Source: Chryseobacterium luteum
GTDB taxonomy: Bacteria; Bacteroidota; Bacteroidia; Flavobacteriales; Weeksellaceae
DNA length: 64,000 nt
Assembly: GCF_000737785.1 (NCBI RefSeq)
Contig: NZ_JPRO01000020.1
Coordinates: forward strand, 105,715 to 169,714
Direction of reading: 5' to 3'
The notes beneath the pieces are model-generated. The model was not told the origin of the DNA. It saw only the letters and a list, made by a program, of their open reading frames with translations, and ran no database searches. This document shows positions 42,938-51,430 of this stretch, piece after piece (the first letter of the stretch is position 1; every line of letters starts with the position of its first letter). A program made the position numbers and the translations under genes.

Positions 42938-42941
42938 AAGA

Positions 42942-43430
42942 CTAATTTACGTTTAAATAATAAAAAACATTATCCGCACTCATCAGTGGAAAACGGGCCG
43001 GCAGATTTTCTTTTTCAACCTGCAGGAAATGATTCCGTTCATAAAACCTTATGGCTGCTTTCAACACACTTACTGTTCCCAGGTATATCGTATCTATTCC
43101 ATTTTCACGGCAGAAAGCAACTAAAACTTCCAGAAGCACCTGCGCTATATTAAGCTCTTTCCCTCTGAATTCTTTTTTTACAAACATCTTTCTCACTGCA
43201 CCTGCTCTTTCATCAAATTTAACCAGTGCTATGGAACCTACCAGCTCGCCTTCTATAAAAGCTCCCCAGAAATTTCCGCCAGATTCCATATAAAAACTTT
43301 CAATTTTTTTAAGATCCGGCTGATCTTCAATGGTAATAGGTACGTTAAATTCTTTTTGCTGGATCGTAAGGATCAGATCGATCAGTTCATCAGAATAGGC
43401 GTTATCCAGTTGCTGAATAAGTACTTTCAT
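42942..43430 (-). CDS. GNAT-family N-acetyltransferase
   Basis: A 162-residue GNAT protein starting MKVLIQQLDNAYSDELIDLI; this ATG is preferred to the frame's earlier start (43454), which would lie over the promoter. The acetyl-CoA motif A is AVRKMFVKKEFRGKELNIAQVLLEVLVAFCRENGI, with FRGKELN in place of the usual R/Q-x-x-G-x-G/A. The ending RFYERNHFLQVEKENLP is typical of small-molecule acetyltransferases. Substrate is unknown. It is the first gene of an operon with the MarR regulator. Confidence 0.88.
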   Translation of the reverse strand: MKVLIQQLDNAYSDELIDLILTIQQKEFNVPITIEDQPDLKKIESFYMESGGNFWGAFIEGELVGSIALVKFDERAGAVRKMFVKKEFRGKELNIAQVLLEVLVAFCRENGIDTIYLGTVSVLKAAIRFYERNHFLQVEKENLPARFPLMSADNVFYYLNVN

Positions 43431-43451
43431 ATCTTTATTATTTTTACATAA

Positions 43452-43483
43452 CAAAACTACGTAGTCTACTACATATATACAAA
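43452..43483 (-). promoter_or_regulatory. Promoter with overlapping MarR-type operator
   Basis: On the minus strand TTTG (43480-43483), a 20-base spacer and TAGTTTTG (43452-43459) fit the Bacteroidota promoter. The spacer holds TACGTAGT-CT-ACTACATA (43458-43475), an 18-base palindrome with one mismatch. Binding there would block RNA polymerase, the usual way a MarR repressor works. Confidence 0.65.
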
Positions 43484-43534
43484 TAAAATTATTCTTTTAT
43501 CTTTTTTTAACATTGAATTTGTTTAAACTTCTTT

Positions 43535-43836
43535 GTTGGAAAATCGCAAAGGCGCAAGAAAATCAAAGATTTTCAGCAAAATTCTGTAGTAAAAAGCTAA
43601 AGCCTGTTTAGATTTTATTCAACAAAATTATGATGCAGAAATAATACTAAAAAACATATTCCTCTTGCTGATTAAGGAGATTTTGCAGACTTATTTCAGC
43701 TATAAAAACCTGCGTAATCTGCCAAATCCGCGAGATTTTAAAAATTAAACAATCCCTTAAAATTTTATTGCAGATAAAATCTTTGCGCCTTGAAACGTTT
43801 TCTTTACTATAATTTGTGCTTTTGCGATTGGCCAAC
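43535..43836. repeat. Inverted-repeat element 'GTTGG..CGCAAAGGCGCAA', copy 2
   Basis: Ends GTTGGAAAATCGCAAAGGCGC (43535) and GTGCTTTTGCGATTGGCCAAC (to 43836) are inverted and match the element at 35010-35183. The 302-base interior has no gene but contains, at 43689-43750, a second dispersed repeat also found at 37301-37364, so it appears nested. It fills the gap between the MarR/GNAT promoter and the efflux operon end. Confidence 0.72.
43689..43750. repeat. Dispersed repeat 'GTTTAAATTTTTAAAATCT..GATTTAGCAGATTA', copy 2
   Basis: Reverse-oriented match to 37301-37364, lying inside the larger inverted-repeat element 43535-43836. Confidence 0.62.
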
Positions 43837-43952
43837 TATTAAAATATAAGTTTAAACAGATTTATTAACTAACCTGTATCCGGGATAAGAATTAAAAAGA
43901 AAACGTACATCATTACTGACATACGTTTTACTATTTTTTTGGTTTGAAGCAT

Positions 43953-45368
43953 CTACTTCCATCCACCACCAAGAGCCTGGTAAAGCTCTACAGCAGCTTT
44001 CATTTTACTGTATTCTGCATTGGAAATATTCAGTTCTGCATTTAATGAATTGACGCTTGCATTCAGCACTTCAAGATAATTTGCCATACCGTAGTTAACC
44101 AGTTCCTGGGAATACTCCACCGAGTTTTTGTAAGCATTAAGCTCTTTCTGCTTTAATTCAATAAATGAATCCTGCACTGAAAATACCCGGATCGCATCTG
44201 AAACTTCTTTTCCGGCTGTAAGAACCGTTTTTCTAAAATTCAGATAAGCGGTTTCCTGGTTGGCCAGGCTGACTTCATAATTGGTTTTGATTGCTCTCCT
44301 GTTTAGAATCGGCTGGGCCAAACCTCCCACTACACTTGCAAACAATGAATTGACACTGAATAAATGGTCAATATCAAGAGACTGAATTCCGCCGTTTCCT
44401 GTAATCTTTAAGGTAGGATAAAACTGGGCTTTTGCAGCATTGGTGAGCTCAAAAGCATTCATTAAATTAAATTCCGCTCTCATTACGTCGGGACGGTTGG
44501 CGAGTAACTGGGCAGGATATCCTAATTTTAAATCACCGGGAACATTCTGGCTTTCCAGCGTTGATCTTTCAATGGTATGTGAAGGCTCTCCCATCAGCAG
44601 ACTCATTGTATTTTCAAGGAGCTGGATCTGAGTATCCATATCAATCAATAAAGATTGGGCATTGAAAACCAGCGCCTCACTTTGCTGAACGGCAACTTCC
44701 GTTACTGTTCCTGCTATTTTTAAAGCTTTGGTTGTTTCTAAATTTTTCTCACGAACTGCAATGGTTTCTGTAATGATTCTTTTCTGATCATCAAAAGTAA
44801 GCAGCTGGTAATAAGCGGAAGCAACAGAGGCAACTAAATCGCTTTTTACGGCCTTATGCGCCGCAACGGTTCCTAAATAAGTGGCTAACTGAGCTTTTTC
44901 CTGGGCTTTCATTTTACCCCAGATATCTGCTTCCCAGCCTAAACTTGCTGTAATGTCAAGCTGATTGATATACCGTCTTTGCCCAAACAATTGTCCGGTC
45001 TGCGTATTTAAAGACTGGGTCTGAAAAGTATAGCCCGGCCCCACCGTTAAGGTCGGTTCGTAAGCTGCTTTACTTTGCTTTAAATAAGCTTCTGCAGAAT
45101 TGATGTTCTGCAGGGCGATTCTTATATCTAAATTATTATCTAAAGCCTTCGAAATATGCTTTTGAAGTATGGGATCGGTGAATATTTCTTTCCAGGAAAC
45201 ATTGGCAACCGTTGTACTGTCAGAAGGCAGCATATCTGTACGGAAAAGCTTCTCGTCCACAACGTTTTTGGGTCTTTCATATTCTTTTCTGGCCATACAG
45301 GAGCTAACAGCACCAAGAATTGCGACTGAAAAAGTTATTCCTTTTATGATGTTTAATAAACTCTTCAT
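43953..45368 (-). CDS. RND efflux outer membrane factor (TolC/OprM-like lipoprotein)
   Basis: A 471-residue outer membrane factor. The leader ends in lipobox GAVSSCMA (lipidated Cys24). Two long coiled-coil helical repeats (about 60-260 and 270-465) are typical: DLRIALQNINSAEAYLKQSKAAYEPTLTVGPGYTF, and later LANRPDVMRAEFNLMNAFELTNAAKAQFYPTLKITG, LYQALGGGWK. It forms the exit duct for the RND pump encoded before it. It is the last gene of the regulator-MFP-RND-OMF operon. Confidence 0.94.
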   Translation of the reverse strand: MKSLLNIIKGITFSVAILGAVSSCMARKEYERPKNVVDEKLFRTDMLPSDSTTVANVSWKEIFTDPILQKHISKALDNNLDIRIALQNINSAEAYLKQSKAAYEPTLTVGPGYTFQTQSLNTQTGQLFGQRRYINQLDITASLGWEADIWGKMKAQEKAQLATYLGTVAAHKAVKSDLVASVASAYYQLLTFDDQKRIITETIAVREKNLETTKALKIAGTVTEVAVQQSEALVFNAQSLLIDMDTQIQLLENTMSLLMGEPSHTIERSTLESQNVPGDLKLGYPAQLLANRPDVMRAEFNLMNAFELTNAAKAQFYPTLKITGNGGIQSLDIDHLFSVNSLFASVVGGLAQPILNRRAIKTNYEVSLANQETAYLNFRKTVLTAGKEVSDAIRVFSVQDSFIELKQKELNAYKNSVEYSQELVNYGMANYLEVLNASVNSLNAELNISNAEYSKMKAAVELYQALGGGWK

Positions 45369-45375
45369 TATTTGA

Positions 45376-45453
45376 AATTAGAAGTTAGAAACTAGAGGTT
45401 AGAAGCTAGATTTAAAAACTAATTTCTAAAATCTAACCTCTAACTTCTCTAAT
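45376..45453. repeat. Inverted repeat 'TTAGAAGTTAGA...TCTAACTTCT' in the efflux operon
   Basis: TTAGAAGTTAGAAACTAGAGG (from 45379) is mirrored by TCTAACCTCTAACTTCTCTAA (45432-45452), giving a long imperfect hairpin between the pump and outer-membrane-factor genes. It could lower expression of the last gene or protect the upstream RNA end; that is inference. Confidence 0.65.
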
Positions 45454-45457
45454 TAAA

Positions 45458-48400
45458 TTATTCTGCTAAATTGATTTCTTCTTTTTTAAGGGGCTTTACT
45501 TTTTCCTGTAAATATTCAAAAATTACATACAGTACAGGAATTACGAAAAGTCCTAAAATGGTTCCTATTAATAGCCCGATTGCCGCTCCCGTTGCAATTG
45601 ATCTGTTACCAACCGCACCGATTCCGCTTGCAAGAACCAGCGGCAGCAGACCGAAAATGAATGCAAATGATGTCATCAGGATAGGTCTTAACCTGGCTTT
45701 TGCAGCATTAATGGCAGACATGACGATCGTTTCACCGTGATGCCTTCTCTGAACGGCAAATTCGACGATCAGGATGGCATTTTTTGCTAATAATCCGACG
45801 AGCATAATCAAGGCAATCTGGAAGTAAATGTTGTTTTCCAGACCCATGATTTTTTGCCCGAAATACGCCCCCATTACCCCAAGCGGAAGAGATATTACCA
45901 CAATAAGCGGAAGAATATAACTTTCATACTGGGCCGAAAGGATGAAGTAAACGAAAATCAAGCTTAATCCGAAAATCAATAAAGTCTGGGACCCTGAGTT
46001 TAATTCTTCTCTTGTTAATCCTGTGAATTCTACATCGTAATTTTGGTTCAGTGTTTCTTTAGCAACCTGCTGTACTGCAGTGATCGCATCTCCGGAACTG
46101 TATCCTGCGGAGTTTGCCCCTGTCACTTTCACTGAAGTAAAAAGGTTGTAACGGCTTACCGACTGTGGTCCGTATGCTTTTTTCAACGTTACAAACTGTG
46201 AGATCGGAGACATTACTCCGGAACCTGTTTTTACGTACAGCTCATTGAGGTTATCAATACTTTTTCTGTTGTCCGGAAGCGCCTGAACCATTACGCGGAA
46301 CTGTTTTCCGTACTTTGTAAAGTCAGCGGTGTAAACACCCCCGATGTAGCCCTGCATGGTTGACAGGATATCACTCACAGAAACTCCCATTTGTTTGGCC
46401 AAAGGAACATTGATTTCCATTTGGTACTGAGGATATTTTGTGTTGAATGAGGTCTGCGCAAATTCAATTTCGGGTCTCTCCATCAGCTTACCGATGAATT
46501 CATTCGTTTTATTATCCAAATCTGCATATTCGCCACCTGATTTATCCAGCAATACCATTTCGAAACCGGCACTGTTACCAAAACCGGGAACACTCGGAGG
46601 CTGGAAGAACACGACTTTGGCATCGGGAACTTTTCCTGAAATACCAAACAGCTTTTTAGTAATATCTTCTGACGTCTGTCCGTCTTTTTTCCTTTCGTCG
46701 AATGGTTTCAACTTAATGAAAGCAAGACCATTGTTACTGCCGTTTCCTGATAGAAAGCCCCTACCTGTGGATATGGTAACATTCTGTACTCCGGGAACTT
46801 TCATAGCATTGGCCTGAAGCGTTTTCAAAGTATTGTATGTTCTTTCCATAGAAGCACCCGGAGGAAGCTGAACATCTGTAAAGATAATTCCCCTGTCTTC
46901 CGTAGGTACGAACCCTTTCTTCATTGTAGAATTTGCCCAGAATAAAATGCCTCCTGTAACAGCGAAAATGATTAATGTAACCCATTTATGTCTTAACAAG
47001 AATACGAATCCTCTTCCGTAACGTTCAGTACCTGTTTTAAAGGCAATATTAAACTTATAGAAAAACTTCTGAAGGAAATTCAGTTTTTTGTATTCTGTAT
47101 GATGTGCATCGTGAGGCTTTAAAAATAAAGAACATAAAACCGGGCTTAAAGTCAATGCATTAACAGCAGAAATAATGATGGCAATAATAAGTGTAATACC
47201 AAACTGCTGATAGAAAACCCCGGTAGGTCCTGTAATAAACGTCACCGGAATAAATACAGCCGCCATTACCAAGGTAATAGAGATAATCGCTCCTGTAATC
47301 TCATCCATTGCTTCTACGGTTGCTTTCTTAGCATCCGAAATACCGTGCTCCATCTTGGCATGCACGGCCTCGACGACGACAATAGCGTCATCCACAACGA
47401 TACCGATTGCGAGAACCAAAGCAAATAATGTCAGTAAGTTTAATGAATATCCAAAAAGGTTCAAAAAGAAAAACGTACCTACAATGGATACCGGAACAGC
47501 AATGGCCGGAATCAGTGTGGATCTGAAATCCTGAAGGAAAATATACACCACAATGAATACGAGGATAAATGCTTCAATTAAGGTATGAACAACCTTTTCA
47601 ATAGACGCATCCAGGAATTCGTTGGTATCGAAGTTGAACGTATATTTAATTCCTTCGGGAAAGCTTCCTTCCGATGATTTCAGGTAGGTTTTAATATTTT
47701 TAATGATCTCCTGGGCATTGGAACCCGGTGTCTGAAAGATCCCCATACTGATGGACGGGTTGTTGCCGTTTTCCCCGACTCCTGTGTAAGACTGACCTGC
47801 AAGTTCTACCTTAGCAACATCTTTCAGCATTAAGTTCTGGCCGTCTCCAAGAGATTTAATGATGATGTTATCATATTGTTCCTTGTTGTTGAATTTACCT
47901 ACATATTTAATGATGTATTCAAAAGAGCTTCCGCTGTTTTGCCCGATAGAACCGGCAGCAGCTTCTCTACTCTGCTCGTTGATGGCATTGGTAACATCCG
48001 TAGGAGTTATGCTGTAAGCTGCCATTTTTGCAGGATCCAGCCAGACTCTCATGGAGTAATTTTTACCCCCGAAAACGTTGGCATCACCTACCCCGTTAAT
48101 TCTTTTCAGATTTGGAATAATATTGATATTCAGAAAGTTCTGAAGGTATACATCATCCAGGTCCTTGTTTTCAGAATAGAAGGACATATACATCAAAGCA
48201 CTGGTCTGCTGTTTCTGGGTAACAACGCCGGAACGCGTAACTTCACTTGGAAGCAAAGGTGTAGCTCTTGTCACACGGTTCTGTACGTTTACCGCAGCGA
48301 TATCCGGGTCAATTCCCTGTTTAAAGAATACCTGGATGCTCGCAGAACCGTCATTTCCGGCACTGGAAGTAATATAATCCATTCCTTCCACCCCGTTGAT

Positions 48401-48604
48401 CTGCTCTTCCAAAGGCACTACCACACTTTTCATGACCGTTTCCGCATTGGCTCCGGTGTAGCTTGCACTAACGCTTACCGTTGGCGGTGCAATGTCCGGA
48501 TACTGTGTAACCGGTAACGAGACTAGTCCCAGAACACCGAGAATCACAATCAGAATTGAGATTACGGTGGATAAAACCGGTCTGTTTATAAAATTTTTAA
48601 TCAT
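45458..48604 (-). CDS. RND multidrug efflux permease (AcrB/MexB type, HAE1)
   Basis: A 1048-residue inner membrane pump of normal family length, starting MIKNFINRPVLSTVISILIVILGVLGLVSLPVTQYPDIAPP. It has 12 membrane helices and two large periplasmic loops. The proton-relay Asp pair is in TM4 (AIGIVVDDAIVVVEAVHAKME, about residues 404-405), and LIGTILGLFVIPVLYVIFEYL ends the last helix. The F-type drug-binding pattern places it in the hydrophobe/amphiphile group rather than heavy-metal pumps. It exports drugs, detergents or bile-like compounds; the natural substrate is unknown. It lies 1 base from the adaptor gene. Confidence 0.96.
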   Translation of the reverse strand: MIKNFINRPVLSTVISILIVILGVLGLVSLPVTQYPDIAPPTVSVSASYTGANAETVMKSVVVPLEEQINGVEGMDYITSSAGNDGSASIQVFFKQGIDPDIAAVNVQNRVTRATPLLPSEVTRSGVVTQKQQTSALMYMSFYSENKDLDDVYLQNFLNINIIPNLKRINGVGDANVFGGKNYSMRVWLDPAKMAAYSITPTDVTNAINEQSREAAAGSIGQNSGSSFEYIIKYVGKFNNKEQYDNIIIKSLGDGQNLMLKDVAKVELAGQSYTGVGENGNNPSISMGIFQTPGSNAQEIIKNIKTYLKSSEGSFPEGIKYTFNFDTNEFLDASIEKVVHTLIEAFILVFIVVYIFLQDFRSTLIPAIAVPVSIVGTFFFLNLFGYSLNLLTLFALVLAIGIVVDDAIVVVEAVHAKMEHGISDAKKATVEAMDEITGAIISITLVMAAVFIPVTFITGPTGVFYQQFGITLIIAIIISAVNALTLSPVLCSLFLKPHDAHHTEYKKLNFLQKFFYKFNIAFKTGTERYGRGFVFLLRHKWVTLIIFAVTGGILFWANSTMKKGFVPTEDRGIIFTDVQLPPGASMERTYNTLKTLQANAMKVPGVQNVTISTGRGFLSGNGSNNGLAFIKLKPFDERKKDGQTSEDITKKLFGISGKVPDAKVVFFQPPSVPGFGNSAGFEMVLLDKSGGEYADLDNKTNEFIGKLMERPEIEFAQTSFNTKYPQYQMEINVPLAKQMGVSVSDILSTMQGYIGGVYTADFTKYGKQFRVMVQALPDNRKSIDNLNELYVKTGSGVMSPISQFVTLKKAYGPQSVSRYNLFTSVKVTGANSAGYSSGDAITAVQQVAKETLNQNYDVEFTGLTREELNSGSQTLLIFGLSLIFVYFILSAQYESYILPLIVVISLPLGVMGAYFGQKIMGLENNIYFQIALIMLVGLLAKNAILIVEFAVQRRHHGETIVMSAINAAKARLRPILMTSFAFIFGLLPLVLASGIGAVGNRSIATGAAIGLLIGTILGLFVIPVLYVIFEYLQEKVKPLKKEEINLAE

Positions 48605-48605
48605 C

Positions 48606-49790
48606 TTAGAATTTCGGTTTTATTGATTGAACAAGGCTATCCATTTTAACGGGTTTCTTCTTAATGGCTGTTCCCGGTTTCAGGCCTCCAATACCTGCCG
48701 CTACAATAATTTCTCCTTTATTGATACCGGATTTTATAAGGGCAAGATTGTCTATTCTGTCTATGACGTTCACCACAACATTTTTAGCTGTATCTTTTTC
48801 AACTTTATAAACATAGACAATTCCCTGCTGCTCGTACGTTGCGCTTTCCGGCACTACCAATACGTTGTCATAATGCTGAGGGAATCTGATGGTTCCGCTG
48901 TTACCGTTACTTAATAATTTCTGTTCATTGCTAAAAGCCACTCTGAACTGAATAGTTCCCGTTGTAGGATCGATCTGGCCTGTAATGGCTTCAATTGTTC
49001 CTTTTTCAGGATAAAGACTTCCGTTGGCCAGCTGAAGTTCCACCATTGGAAGATTTTTAATTTTGTCGGGCATAGATGAGCCCGGAGATTTTTCAAGGAA
49101 GTCGAAATATTCTTTTTCGTTCATTGAAAAGTAAGCGAAAATCTGAGATGTATCTGAAATTGTCGTCAAAGGAGTCTGGTCAGTTGGTCCCACCAAACTT
49201 CCTGCTTTTAAAGGAAGCTTTCCGATAACTCCGGAAATAGGTGCACGGATCACTGAATAGTCGATATTGGCTTCCACACCTTTATAATTGGCAACGGCCT
49301 GTCTTTTGGCAGCATTAGCCTGCTGGAGCTGAGCCTGGGCCTGGGCTAAATTGGCCTGTGCCGTCTGCAGCTGAACATTGCTGATGATATTTTTCTGAAC
49401 AAGAGGTTTCAGTTTATTGACTTCCACCTGCGCTGCATTTACAGAAGCCTGTGCTGCTGCAATTGTAGATTCCGCAGCACCGATACCGGCTTTGGAGGCA
49501 GCAGCATTCTCGGTAAGGATATTGGTTTCAAGACGGAACAATGGCTGTCCTTTTGTAACATACTGTCCTTCGTCTACCAACACCTGAGTAATATATCCCT
49601 GTATTTTTGCGCGGACATCATTGTTGACCCTTCCCTGTATGGTAGCCGGGAAAGTCTGATAGCCCACTATATTTTTTGATTCTACAGAAACCACAGGAAA
49701 AGTTTTCGGGCCATCCTGTTTTGGAGCTTCTTTTTTGCAGGCTGTAAGTGAAAACGCTGCAATAGAAAGTATAACTAGCTTATTATTCAT
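48606..49790 (-). CDS. RND efflux membrane fusion protein (AcrA/MexA-like)
   Basis: A 394-residue periplasmic adaptor. Lipobox FSLTACKK gives lipidated Cys18. The lipoyl halves are GYITQVLVDEGQYVTKGQPLFRLE and YSVIRAPISGVIGKLPLKAGSLV, enclosing an alpha-hairpin of Ala/Gln-rich heptads (about 95-175). The beta-barrel and membrane-proximal domains follow. It joins the RND pump to the outer membrane factor. It starts 1 base after the regulator gene ends. Confidence 0.95.
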   Translation of the reverse strand: MNNKLVILSIAAFSLTACKKEAPKQDGPKTFPVVSVESKNIVGYQTFPATIQGRVNNDVRAKIQGYITQVLVDEGQYVTKGQPLFRLETNILTENAAASKAGIGAAESTIAAAQASVNAAQVEVNKLKPLVQKNIISNVQLQTAQANLAQAQAQLQQANAAKRQAVANYKGVEANIDYSVIRAPISGVIGKLPLKAGSLVGPTDQTPLTTISDTSQIFAYFSMNEKEYFDFLEKSPGSSMPDKIKNLPMVELQLANGSLYPEKGTIEAITGQIDPTTGTIQFRVAFSNEQKLLSNGNSGTIRFPQHYDNVLVVPESATYEQQGIVYVYKVEKDTAKNVVVNVIDRIDNLALIKSGINKGEIIVAAGIGGLKPGTAIKKKPVKMDSLVQSIKPKF

Positions 49791-49791
49791 T

Positions 49792-50247
49792 TTAAAGTTT
49801 ATTAAGAGATTCCTGAATATTTTCTATGTTTTTATATAAAAGTGCTTTATAGGCTTCTATCCGTTCGTTGTACTCATTGTCATGATTTTTTTTAAAGTTG
49901 TTGAGGTCATCCAGCAGTTTGAGTTCATCCTTCATTTTTTGAACAATTTTTTCAAATCTGATCTTCTTGTACTCGTCATTGATGAAAAAATACCGTTTCC
50001 GCTCGTCCATTTTGTTGTGGTCGATAATAAGCTGAGCATTCAGCAGTAATGAAATACTGGTGGAAACAGAACTTTTGCTTGCAGAAAGCACTTCGACAAA
50101 TTCATCAAATGTAATCCCTACTTTCTCATAATCGAAAAGAAGGTAGGAATAAATTTTTGAAGCTAAAGGCGGTAGATTGAAAACGGTGCTATAAAATTTT
50201 ACGGCATCCTGAAAAATTTTTTCATCAATTTCTATACTTTGGTGCAT
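49792..50247 (-). CDS. GbsR/MarR-like regulator of the efflux operon
   Basis: A 151-residue winged-helix protein. The start AVKFYSTVFNLPPLASKIYSYLLFDYEKVGITFDEFVEVLSASKSSVSTSISLLLNAQLI is the GbsR-type pattern (HTH about 48-80), followed by a wing KMDERKRYFFIN and a C-terminal dimer helix. It is the first gene of the efflux operon and is preceded by a perfect palindrome between the promoter elements, so it probably represses the pump and is relieved by a pump substrate. Confidence 0.88.
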   Translation of the reverse strand: MHQSIEIDEKIFQDAVKFYSTVFNLPPLASKIYSYLLFDYEKVGITFDEFVEVLSASKSSVSTSISLLLNAQLIIDHNKMDERKRYFFINDEYKKIRFEKIVQKMKDELKLLDDLNNFKKNHDNEYNERIEAYKALLYKNIENIQESLNKL

Positions 50248-50263
50248 AATATAAAAATTTTCA

Positions 50264-50299
50264 CAAAAGTATAAATTAGTTCAGAACTAAACGAACAAA
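50264..50299 (-). promoter_or_regulatory. Promoter and operator of the RND efflux operon
   Basis: TACTTTTG (50264-50271, minus strand) fits the -7 box, 16 bases before the regulator start. The -33 element may be TTTG at 50296-50299 (24-base spacer, long) or TTCG at 50292-50295 (20 bases). Between them TTAGTTC-A-GAACTAA (50276-50290) is a perfect 15-base palindrome, placed as a repressor site for the linked regulator. Confidence 0.6.
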
Positions 50300-50363
50300 C
50301 CCGATAGAGTTTATAAATAGACCTTCTTTTAAAAATTCAATGAGAATGGATTTAACTTTCCGG

Positions 50364-50876
50364 TTAAATTATAATCTTCTCATAAGCCTTCCTCATTCCG
50401 TCTTTTAAAAGGACTTCACCACAATAGGAATATCCTTTGCTTTCCAGGATCTTCAGCATGGCCGGGTTATCGTAATTGGTGTCTACTTTTATACTTTGGA
50501 TCCCTTTTGATCTTGTAAAATCCTCAATATGGTCAAAAAGTTTTTTAGCCATTCCCTGTCCGGCAAATTTTCCATCAACGGCTACTCTGTGAACAACAAC
50601 AAATTCTCCGTTACTCAGCCAGGCTCCTTCAATAGTGCTGTAAGCCGGCTCGTCATTTAAAATCAATGCTGCATATACAGCAATTTTCCCATCTACGGTA
50701 AGAACGTATCCAAAGCCTTTCGCAATGTCATTTTCTACGGTATTCATGTTTGGATATCCGTTCTGCCACTGGGTACTTCCATCCTGTTTTCTTCTTTCAA
50801 TGGATTGCTGAATGATGGCCCAAATGGTATCTTTATCTTCAATTTCGGCTTTTCTTAGTTTAGTTTCTAAATTCAT
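50364..50876 (-). CDS. GNAT-family N-acetyltransferase
   Basis: A 170-residue GNAT protein. The beginning KLRKAEIEDKDTIWAIIQQSIERRKQDGSTQWQNGYP is common in this family. Motif A is VVHRVAVDGKFAGQGMAKKLFDHIEDFTRSKGI, with FAGQGMA as the acetyl-CoA loop, and IKVDTNYDNPAMLKILESKGYSYCGEVLLKDGMRKAYE ends the fold. Substrate is unknown. It stands alone, 116 bases before the efflux promoter in the same direction. Confidence 0.9.
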   Translation of the reverse strand: MNLETKLRKAEIEDKDTIWAIIQQSIERRKQDGSTQWQNGYPNMNTVENDIAKGFGYVLTVDGKIAVYAALILNDEPAYSTIEGAWLSNGEFVVVHRVAVDGKFAGQGMAKKLFDHIEDFTRSKGIQSIKVDTNYDNPAMLKILESKGYSYCGEVLLKDGMRKAYEKIII

Positions 50877-51067
50877 TATTGTTTTGATATTAAATTAAGG
50901 GAGTGGGGAAATTGGTATTTTAAGTTTGGCTGAAAATGGAATTGCAATGGTTTGATTTTGAGTTCATTTAATAAAATTACAGTAAATATTAAAACCAAGA
51001 CCATTCAATTCTTCATCTTTTAATCATTTAATTCTTAAATCTTTAAATAAACCATCATTATTTGAAT

Positions 51068-51104
51068 CAAAAAACCGAAAACTAATTAAAATTAATTTTC
51101 GGTT
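51068..51104 (-). terminator. Rho-independent terminator of the DUF2007-like gene
   Basis: Arms 51073-51087 and 51090-51104 pair over 15 bases with one U:G wobble on the minus transcript, and six T residues follow (51074 down to 51069). It lies 34 bases after the stop at 51138. Confidence 0.75.
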
Positions 51105-51137
51105 CGAAGTAGTAAAATTTAAAATTATGAAATTTTT

Positions 51138-51368
51138 TTATTGATTTTCATTTTGTTGAAGATAAGCATCTATAATTTCAAATGCATTCTTCTCGTCTTC
51201 CAAGTCTACCATAATTTTCAACGACGTTGCGGTAGGCGTTGTCGTGAAGGTAAGATAATTGTTTTCGACGCTGTTTGTAATTTGTGCATCATCCAATTTA
51301 GACTTTATTAGCTGGATTTCTGAAGGCTTATCACTTTCAAAAACCGACACTCTCGTACTTCTTTCCAT
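51138..51368 (-). CDS. DUF2007-like small protein
   Basis: A 76-residue protein. VFESDKPSEIQLIKSKLDDAQITNSVENNYLTF and the ending IMVDLEDEKNAFEIIDAYLQQ match the DUF2007 pattern (putative signal-transducing, PII-like ferredoxin-type fold) of small Bacteroidota proteins. No membrane helix. Its function is unknown. It has its own terminator and is followed upstream by the lysine aminotransferase gene after 62 bases. Confidence 0.75.
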   Translation of the reverse strand: MERSTRVSVFESDKPSEIQLIKSKLDDAQITNSVENNYLTFTTTPTATSLKIMVDLEDEKNAFEIIDAYLQQNENQ

Positions 51369-51430
51369 ATTCTATATCGTTTGAGTATCTAAATGTACAA
51401 TGTTTTTTTTAAAATTACAAATCTTTGGTT

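Noticed and set aside
47876..48517. A 213-codon open frame on the plus strand inside the RND pump gene
   Set aside because: It is antisense to a perfectly typical efflux pump, has no recognisable motif and no promoter; it arises from the codon pattern of the real gene.
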